A stretch of DNA of 11,246 bases from Candidatus Kuenenia stuttgartensis (GTDB lineage Bacteria; Planctomycetota; Planctomycetia; Pirellulales; UBA1268). The position numbers were made by a program, and so were the translations under genes. A model generated the notes under the pieces. That model worked only from the letters and a program-made list of their open reading frames with translations. It was not told the origin of the DNA and ran no database searches. The first letter of the stretch is position 1, and every line of letters starts with the position of its first letter. This document shows positions 6,731 through 11,246 of the stretch, piece by piece. Location: assembly GCA_945876515.1 (NCBI GenBank), contig CAMCPF010000049.1:1-11246 (forward strand), given 5' to 3'.

Positions 6731-8140
6731 ATGAAGATCCAGCAGTACTACCTCGCCTGCCTCTCCCACGCCTCCTACATGATCACCGACGAGAAGACGA
6801 AGACGGCGGCCGTCGTCGATCCGCAGCGGGACATCGACCAGTACCTCAAGGACGCCGCGGCCGGGGGCTACACGATCAAGCACGTGTTCCTGACCCACTT
6901 CCACGCCGACTTCATCGCCGGCCACATCGAGCTCCGCGACAAGGCGGGGGCCACGATCCGCCTCGGTAGCCAGGCCCAGGCCGAGTTCGAACACGTCTCG
7001 ATGAAGGACGGTGATGCCATCGAGTTTGGCGACGTGAAGCTCGAGGTGATGGCAACGCCCGGCCACACGCCCGAGGGCATCACGATCCTCGTCTACGACC
7101 TGGCCAAGAGTAAAACCGAGCCGCTGGCCGCCCTCACCGGCGACACCCTCTTCATCGGCGACGTGGGCCGGCCCGACCTGCTGGCGAGCATCGGCGTGAC
7201 GGCCGACGAGCTGGCCGACATGCTCTACGAGAGCATTGGCAAGCTCGTGAAGCTCCCCGACGCCACGCTCGTCTACCCCGCCCACGGGGCCGGCAGCCTG
7301 TGCGGCAAGGCACTCTCGAAGGAGACCGTCTCCACGATCGGCGAACAGAAGAAGTTCAACTACGCCCTCCAGCCGATGAGCCGCGAGGCCTTCAAGGCGA
7401 TCGTGACGGCCGACCAGCCCGAGGCCCCGGACTACTTCGTCCACGACGCGATCCTGAACCGCAAGGAGCGAACGGCTCTCCACGACGCCATGGAGCAGCA
7501 ACTCAAGCCACTCTCCGTGGACGAGGTGCTGGCCTTGGAGAAGTCCGGCGGCCAGCTGCTGGACGTCCGCGACGGCATCGACTTCGAGGGGGGCCACCTC
7601 CGCGGGTCGCTCAACATCGCTCTCTCCGGCAAATACGCCACCTGGGCCGGCTCGATGCTCTCGCACGACAAGCCGATCGTGGTGATAGCAGAGGAGGGGG
7701 GAGAGGAGGAGGCCGTCATGCGATTGGGCCGGATCGGCTTCGACAACGTGGCCGGGTTCCTCGCCGGCGGCATGCGCGCCCTCGAGCATCGCGGCGACCT
7801 CGTCGAGCGCACGGAACGGATCACGGCCCCGGCCCTGGCCGAATGGCTCGCCGGCACCCAGCCCGGCGTCGCCGGGAAGCCCGTCGTGCTCGACATCCGC
7901 TCGGAGGCCGAGCACGCCGCCGGCCACGTGGCTGGCAGCCTCAATATTCCCCTGCCCCACCTCGAGGAGCGGGTTGGCGAGCTGCCTGCAGATCGGCCGG
8001 TGGTCGTGCACTGCGAGGGAGGCTACCGGTCGGCGATCGGCGTCAGCCTGCTCCAGAAACTTGGCCGCAAGGACGCGCACGACCTCGTGGGCGGGTTCAA
8101 GGCGTGGCTGGCGACGAAGCCCGCGGCGGCCGTCAGCTGA
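6731..8140 (+). CDS. cstB: CstB-like persulfide dioxygenase / pseudorhodanese / rhodanese protein
   Basis: This 469-residue cytoplasmic enzyme should oxidise persulfides (GSSH or other low-molecular-weight persulfides) with O2 to sulfite, and pass sulfane sulfur through its rhodanese part to give thiosulfate. Residues 1-255 are a metallo-beta-lactamase domain of the ETHE1 type: THFHAD (H56, H58, D60), H112 in TPGH, D138 in TGDT and H185 in PAHG. H56, H112 and D138 fit the mono-iron ligand set, and the usual His after D60 is Phe, consistent with no second metal. A first rhodanese domain (about 260-355) has VVIAEEGGEEEA where the catalytic loop should be and lacks Cys, so it is a pseudorhodanese. 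The second (about 365-463) has HCEGGYRS with C428 and should be active. This order and length match CstB of Staphylococcus. The start is supported by AAGGAG seven bases upstream. It lies before a TauE-like exporter, as in cst and bigR operons. Confidence 0.9.
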   Translation: MKIQQYYLACLSHASYMITDEKTKTAAVVDPQRDIDQYLKDAAAGGYTIKHVFLTHFHADFIAGHIELRDKAGATIRLGSQAQAEFEHVSMKDGDAIEFGDVKLEVMATPGHTPEGITILVYDLAKSKTEPLAALTGDTLFIGDVGRPDLLASIGVTADELADMLYESIGKLVKLPDATLVYPAHGAGSLCGKALSKETVSTIGEQKKFNYALQPMSREAFKAIVTADQPEAPDYFVHDAILNRKERTALHDAMEQQLKPLSVDEVLALEKSGGQLLDVRDGIDFEGGHLRGSLNIALSGKYATWAGSMLSHDKPIVVIAEEGGEEEAVMRLGRIGFDNVAGFLAGGMRALEHRGDLVERTERITAPALAEWLAGTQPGVAGKPVVLDIRSEAEHAAGHVAGSLNIPLPHLEERVGELPADRPVVVHCEGGYRSAIGVSLLQKLGRKDAHDLVGGFKAWLATKPAAAVS

Positions 8141-8167
8141 CAGTTTGGTTTTGCTCCAATAATAAAA

Positions 8168-8473
8168 GCTCAGGGCTGCCCATGCCATCTCGCTGGACGC
8201 TCCCTTCGGGCATCCTGCCCTCCGGTCGCTCGATGGAAACCGCGCTTCGCCCACCTGGCTACGCTCGGGTTCCAACGCCGCTCGATTGGCATGGGCAACC
8301 CCGAGCAGTGCTTCGATGCGCCCAGTGAAAAGATGCTTGCCGCTTGGCGTACGAATACGGCCGCCCGGAGGTGCCGCCGGCGACCGGGGCCACAGGCTTG
8401 AGGGCCGCGAAGGCTACAGGGGGCAGGGATGCCCCTGCAGCCGTAAAACCAGATGGCATGGGCAACCCCGAGC
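8168..8473. repeat. MITE-like element with 23-base inverted ends
   Basis: This is most of the 411-base gap between the cstB-like and tauE-like genes, and no convincing gene lies in it. The left end (8168-8190) and the right end (8451-8473) are inverted repeats matching at 21 of 23 positions. The right-end core TGGCATGGGCAACCCCGAGC is repeated exactly in the same orientation inside, at 8287-8306, so 8168-8306 is also flanked by inverted repeats. A small hairpin GCAGGG/CCCTGC lies at about 8423-8438. No transposase and no target-site duplication were seen. It could be a non-autonomous mobile element or a multicopy intergenic repeat; a genome-wide search would decide. It separates tauE from the upstream promoter. 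Confidence 0.6.
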
Positions 8474-8551
8474 CCGCGTCACGAGACGTCGAGCACCATG
8501 GGCGTGGGCAATCGTGAGCCCGCGCCCGAAAGACGCACCTGAGGTCCCGCC

Positions 8552-9415
8552 ATGATCCTCTCGCACGCCCTCACCCTCGCCGCTGCCCCCCCGTGGCCGC
8601 CCGTCGCAGCGGTGGTGGCCGGCGTCGTGGTGGGGCTCTCGCTCGGCCTCACAGGGGGCGGCGGGGCGATCTTCGCGGTGCCGCTACTCGTGTATTGGAT
8701 CGGCGTCGATCCGCCGACGGCGGTGGCGATCTCGCTGGTCACGGTAGCGGCCACCGCCGCGGTCGGTGCGGTCGAGCGGTGGCGGTACGGCCAGGTGGAG
8801 ATTCCCACCGGCCTGCTCTTTGCCGCGGCGGGCATGCTCACCGCGCCGCTCGGGAGTTGGCTCGGTGGTCGAATCCCCGAGCAGCCTTTGCTCGTGGGCT
8901 TCGCCTTCCTGATGCTCGTGATCGCGGCTCGGATGTGGCAGAAGGCCAGGAACGTCGAGGAACGACTTCCCGCGGCCGCCGTCGCGGCGGGCAGTGGCCC
9001 GGCCTGCCGCCGCGACCCCGAGGGCAAGCTGCGCATCACGAGCCGCTGCGCCACGGTGCTCGCCCTGGTGGGCCTGGCCGTCGGCCTGCTGTCAGGGCTG
9101 TTCGGCGTCGGCGGCGGCTTTCTGATCGTGCCGGCACTCGTGACCTTCGCCGCGATGGGCGTGCCGCGGGCCGTGGGCACCTCGCTGTTCGTGATGACGC
9201 TGGTCGGCCTCTCGGCGGTCGCCTCACAGGTGGCCGCAGGGCGGGAGATTCCGCTCGGCATCGCCGGCGGCTTCGTCGCGGGCAGCATCCCAGGCCTGTT
9301 CGCCGGATCCGCGATCGGCCGCCGACTCACTGGTCCGCTGCTCGCGCGAGTGTTCGCCATCGCCATCGTGGCTGTCGCCGCGTTCGTGATCGCCCGCGAG
9401 CTGCTCTCGAACTGA
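8552..9415 (+). CDS. TauE/SafE-family membrane anion exporter (putative sulfite exporter)
   Basis: The 287-residue product is an inner-membrane protein with about eight hydrophobic segments arranged as two homologous halves. Each half opens with the family's glycine motif: GLTGGGG at 32-38 followed by FAVP, and GLFGVGGG at 182-189 followed by LIVP. A polar, charged linker (about 128-165) divides them. TauE/SafE proteins export sulfite, sulfonates or related organic anions, and in cst and bigR operons a member removes sulfite made by the persulfide dioxygenase. Placement after the CstB-like gene suggests the same here; substrate is inferred from context. The ATG has GAGG seven bases upstream, in a leader (GAGGTCCCGCCATG) identical to that of the next gene. 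The 411-base gap before it means it may have its own promoter or depend on readthrough. Confidence 0.88.
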   Translation: MILSHALTLAAAPPWPPVAAVVAGVVVGLSLGLTGGGGAIFAVPLLVYWIGVDPPTAVAISLVTVAATAAVGAVERWRYGQVEIPTGLLFAAAGMLTAPLGSWLGGRIPEQPLLVGFAFLMLVIAARMWQKARNVEERLPAAAVAAGSGPACRRDPEGKLRITSRCATVLALVGLAVGLLSGLFGVGGGFLIVPALVTFAAMGVPRAVGTSLFVMTLVGLSAVASQVAAGREIPLGIAGGFVAGSIPGLFAGSAIGRRLTGPLLARVFAIAIVAVAAFVIARELLSN

Positions 9416-9456
9416 TATCCTGCCCCGTCCCCCCCCACCGCCCCGGAGGTCCCGCC

Positions 9457-10050
9457 ATGCTCCACCCGCCATCACCGATGCCCCGGATCGCCGTCTTGGT
9501 CCTCTCTGCAATCGGCGCCGTCGTGGCGTTGGCGGCCGACCCTGCCCCGCCGGCGGCCTCTGCTCCGCCCCGGCTCTCGTTACCACAGGAGTTCCCGCAG
9601 ATCGAAGGCTATGGGTCGGTCGTGGCCCTGCCCGAAGCAGGCGAGCGGCCGCGGATCGGCGGCCGCGTCGTGTTCGACACCACCGCTGCCGCTCCCGCCG
9701 GCAAGCCCAACCGGGGCCTCGAGAGCGCCGCCCGGCTCGTGAATCTCTACGCCAAGGAGGGACTGGCCGCCTCCCGCCCCCAGATTGCCGTGATTCTCCA
9801 CTTCAACGCCACCCCAGCGGCCCTCGTCGATGCCGCCCACGACCGGGCCGGCGGCGGCTCCAATCCGAACCGCGAACTGGTCGAGAAACTCTTGGCCAAC
9901 GGCGTCGAGGTCTGGGTCTGCGGCCAGTCGGTGATCCGCGGCGGCCACGCGCTGTCCGACATCCTGCCGGGCATCAAGGTGGCCCACTCGGCGATGGTCT
10001 TTAACCTGAACCGGCAGCAGGACGGCTGGGCGACCTTGGGTGTCTACTGA
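9457..10050 (+). CDS. Secreted DsrE-family sulfur-carrier-like protein
   Basis: The 197-residue product begins with a signal peptide whose hydrophobic core spans about residues 11-26, with a likely cleavage site ALA|AD. The mature part fits the DsrE/DsrF-like family (COG1416 type): a strand GGRVVFDTT, then RLVNLYAKEG, the strand QIAVILHFNATPAAL, the block NRELVEKLLANGVEVWVCGQS with Cys155, and a conserved tail with LPGIKVAHSAMV. DsrE-type proteins carry sulfane sulfur on a cysteine; C155 in VCGQS is the only obvious candidate. Export to the periplasm is unusual for a classical DsrE but common among annotated planctomycete members. The start is fixed by GGAGG followed by TCCCGCC and the ATG; Met8 is an alternative. 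It lies 41 bases after tauE, so the two are likely co-transcribed. A role in periplasmic sulfur handling is inference. Confidence 0.82.
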   Translation: MLHPPSPMPRIAVLVLSAIGAVVALAADPAPPAASAPPRLSLPQEFPQIEGYGSVVALPEAGERPRIGGRVVFDTTAAAPAGKPNRGLESAARLVNLYAKEGLAASRPQIAVILHFNATPAALVDAAHDRAGGGSNPNRELVEKLLANGVEVWVCGQSVIRGGHALSDILPGIKVAHSAMVFNLNRQQDGWATLGVY

Positions 10051-10072
10051 CGGCCACACGGGAATCGTTTGC

Positions 10073-10885
10073 ATGAGCCGTCGCTGCCTCCACCGATCCC
10101 CGTCGATCACGGTCGCCATCATGGTGGCCACCGTCGCCACCATGGCTCTCGGGCAGGAGTATCGCGAGCTCGACGCCGACCGCGACGCCTTCACGCCCGT
10201 GACCCACACGGTCGAGCGGGGCCATGCCCTGGCCGAGACGGCCTATACCTACATCGAGAATCGGACGGGCCCGGCGACGAACAGCCTGCCGGAGCTGCTC
10301 GTGCGGGCCGGGATCCTCGAGCGGGTCGAACTGCGCCTCGGAGTCAACTATGAAGCGGGGTCGGGAGGCAGCGTCGTGACGGCGGTGGAGTCGGGCGAGG
10401 GCGAGGAGGGCGGCGAGTTCGCCACCGAGGCCTCGCTGCTCTACGGGCTCAAGGCGGTCGTGAGCGATCAGGCCAGCTGGATCCCGCGGAGCGTGGGAAT
10501 CGTCGAGGCCTATACGCCCACGGCCGGCGACGTGTGGGCCACCGAGCCGTCCGCCACCTACGCCTTCGGCTGGGAGCTCGACGAGGGCCGACGCTTCGAC
10601 GCCGGCATCCGCTATGTTTACGCCGCCAGCGAGGAGGGCACCTTCGACAAGTGGCTGCCCTCGGTCGTGCTCCGGATACCGCTGACCGAGCGGTTCGAGG
10701 TGCACGCCGAATGGTTCGGCACCTGGACCGACGGTCTCGAGGACGAGAAGGTGCGGCCGTTCGCGGGGCCCGGCTGGCACTACACCCTGTTTCCTGGATT
10801 CGAACTCGGCCTGCGGGTGGGCTGGGGGCTCACCGGCGACGCGGCCAACTTCTACTCCGACTTCGGCTTCGCCGCGCGATACTGA
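10073..10885 (+). CDS. Outer-membrane beta-barrel, 'transporter / phenol MetA pathway' family-like
   Basis: The 270-residue product has a signal peptide with a twin-Arg basic start (MSRR), a hydrophobic core ending about A25-L26-G27, and Q28 as the likely first mature residue. The mature chain is made of alternating amphipathic strands (AETAYTYIENR, VELRLGVNYEAG, FDAGIRYVYAAS, FEVHAEWFGTW, ELGLRVGWGLTG) and ends in an aromatic residue, FGFAARY, as barrels do. The opening DADRDAFTPVTHTVERGHALAE followed by NSLPELLVRAGILERVELRLG is typical of proteins annotated as 'transporter' or Phenol_MetA_deg (PF13557). An acidic insert VESGEGEEGGE is probably a loop. The ATG is preferred over a GTG at 10040 that would overlap the dsrE-like gene and put eleven residues before the signal peptide. 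It lies 22 bases after that gene. Substrate unknown; a role in efflux or uptake of sulfur compounds is context inference. Confidence 0.75.
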   Translation: MSRRCLHRSPSITVAIMVATVATMALGQEYRELDADRDAFTPVTHTVERGHALAETAYTYIENRTGPATNSLPELLVRAGILERVELRLGVNYEAGSGGSVVTAVESGEGEEGGEFATEASLLYGLKAVVSDQASWIPRSVGIVEAYTPTAGDVWATEPSATYAFGWELDEGRRFDAGIRYVYAASEEGTFDKWLPSVVLRIPLTERFEVHAEWFGTWTDGLEDEKVRPFAGPGWHYTLFPGFELGLRVGWGLTGDAANFYSDFGFAARY

Positions 10886-10893
10886 TCGGCCAC

Positions 10894-10968
10894 GGTCGGC
10901 GATGCTCCGACCGGGCCGAACGGCCGGCCACCAGCGCCCTGGGCAGCCGCTCCGTTGCGGCAGCGGCT
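10894..10968 (+). terminator. Hairpin cluster after the beta-barrel gene, possible terminator
   Basis: Two stems follow the stop codon. GGTCGG (10894-10899) pairs with CCGACC (10907-10912) across seven bases. AGCCGCT (10945-10951) pairs with AGCGGCT (10962-10968), extended inside by CCG/CGG with one bulged C. A short GGCCG-AA-CGGCC palindrome lies between them. None is followed by a T-run, so intrinsic termination is uncertain; they mark the likely end of the operon. Confidence 0.4.
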
Positions 10969-10985
10969 CTGAACGATCTATCCTG

Positions 10986-11006
10986 TTCCGCAACGCTCAT
11001 GCGGAA
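10986..11006 (+). promoter_or_regulatory. Hairpin or dyad upstream of the last gene
   Basis: TTCCGCA (10986-10992) and TGCGGAA (11000-11006) form a perfect seven-base inverted repeat around ACGCTCA, 32 bases before the start of the second DUF1559 gene. It may be an operator or a leader hairpin. Nothing else identifies it. Confidence 0.35.
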
Positions 11007-11037
11007 GCCAATTCGGCCGACGAACAGGAGGCGCGAG

Positions 11038-11246
11038 ATGATGAGGCGGACTTCGTTTCGGCGTTCTGGTTGGGGCAGGTTCACGCGAGGCGGGTTCACG
11101 CTCGTCGAACTGCTCGTGGTGATCGCGATCATCGCCACGCTCATCGGCCTGCTCCTGCCAGCTGTCCAGTCGGCCCGCGAAGCGGCACGACGGACGACGT
11201 GCGCCTCATCGCTGCGGCAGCTGGGGCTGGGCGCGATCCGCTCGTA
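11038..11246 (+). CDS. DUF1559 family pseudopilin-like protein (3' partial)
   Basis: Only the first 69 codons are in the window. The protein starts with a basic leader (MMRRTSFRRSG...RGG) and continues GFTLVELLVVIAIIATLIGLLLP, a class III prepilin signal with cleavage before Phe and Glu at mature position 5. The DUF1559 hallmark LPAVQSAREAARRTTC and SLRQLGL follow. AGGAGG at 11026-11031 lies six bases before the ATG at 11038 and nine before a second ATG at 11041; both are possible starts. The H-X9-DG end is outside the window. It is a paralogue of the gene at 5702-6571, separated from the sulfur cluster by 152 bases with hairpins, and so likely starts a new unit. Confidence 0.9.
   Translation, partial: MMRRTSFRRSGWGRFTRGGFTLVELLVVIAIIATLIGLLLPAVQSAREAARRTTCASSLRQLGLGAIRS

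Noticed and set aside
8168..8190. Left element end as an intrinsic terminator for the cstB-like gene
   Set aside because: Its pairing partner is more than 90 bases away and no T-run follows.
6683..8275. A 530-codon open frame on the - strand opposite the cstB-like gene
   Set aside because: It mirrors a gene with clear catalytic motifs on the + strand; its translation is low-complexity and resembles no family. Such antisense frames are common in high-GC DNA.
8259..8465. A 68-codon - strand frame in the gap before tauE
   Set aside because: It lies inside the inverted-repeat element and has no ribosome site or known domain; similar frames probably accompany each copy of the repeat.
8287..8524. 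Repeated 20-base units as a small CRISPR array
   Set aside because: Only three copies, uneven spacing (167 and about 46 bases), one copy decayed, and no cas gene nearby.
8593..9456. Upstream extension of the dsrE-like reading frame through the tauE-like gene
   Set aside because: The translation is Arg/Gly-rich frame noise; the real start at 9457 has a strong Shine-Dalgarno sequence and a signal peptide.
8479..9465. A 328-codon - strand open frame opposite the tauE-like gene
   Set aside because: The product is Ser/Thr/Pro/Ala-rich with no recognisable domain, while the + strand encodes both glycine motifs of TauE/SafE.
10955..10984. Possible promoter TTGCGG ... TATCCT before the last gene
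   Set aside because: Both boxes match the consensus poorly and overlap a hairpin; not strong enough to list.
10001..10993. A 330-codon - strand frame opposite the beta-barrel gene
   Set aside because: It has no signal or domain, and the + strand product has a signal peptide and barrel strands.

Overview
The window looks like high-GC DNA from a planctomycete, possibly a Pirellulales-type lineage. The evidence is two genes of the planctomycete-expanded DUF1559 pseudopilin family (one complete, one cut by the window end), a very large PEP-CTERM surface protein carrying autotransporter-type beta-strand repeats, and a small lipoprotein of the 'VxGxVxVDGKP' type. All supported genes lie on the + strand. 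No rRNA, tRNA, CRISPR array, transposase or phage gene was seen.

Region 1 (1-6571) is a cell-surface operon. A giant open frame enters from the left edge and ends at 5203. It reads like two PEP-CTERM proteins joined in frame: the first half has PATR-type repeats and ends in a PEP-CTERM sorting signal, and this is followed without a stop by a sequence that looks like a fresh signal peptide, a second body with a two-fold internal duplication, and a second PEP-CTERM signal. The roughly 150 residues before each sorting signal are the same module, with stretches of near-identical DNA. The stop codon overlaps the start of a lipoprotein gene (ATGA), and a DUF1559 pseudopilin-like gene follows 16 bases later.

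Region 2 (6572-10885) is a sulfur-detoxification cluster. A sharp sigma-70-like promoter has an inverted repeat between its -35 and -10 boxes and a perfect hairpin at the predicted 5' end of the mRNA. It drives a CstB-like protein: a persulfide dioxygenase domain, a rhodanese domain without its cysteine, and an active-looking rhodanese domain. A 411-base gap follows, holding a MITE-like inverted-repeat element (8168-8473). Then come a TauE/SafE-family anion exporter, a secreted DsrE-family protein with one conserved cysteine, and an outer-membrane beta-barrel of the 'transporter / phenol MetA' type. The likely logic is that cytoplasmic persulfide is oxidised to sulfite or thiosulfate by the CstB-like enzyme, the product leaves through the TauE-like exporter, and the DsrE protein and barrel add an envelope arm. 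The last two roles are inferred from gene order only.

Region 3 (10886-11246) is a 152-base intergenic stretch rich in hairpins, followed by the first 69 codons of a second DUF1559 gene that runs off the window.

The best candidates for something undescribed are the double PEP-CTERM fusion with its in-frame recombinogenic repeat, and the cstB-tauE-dsrE-barrel cluster with its operator and hairpin leader.
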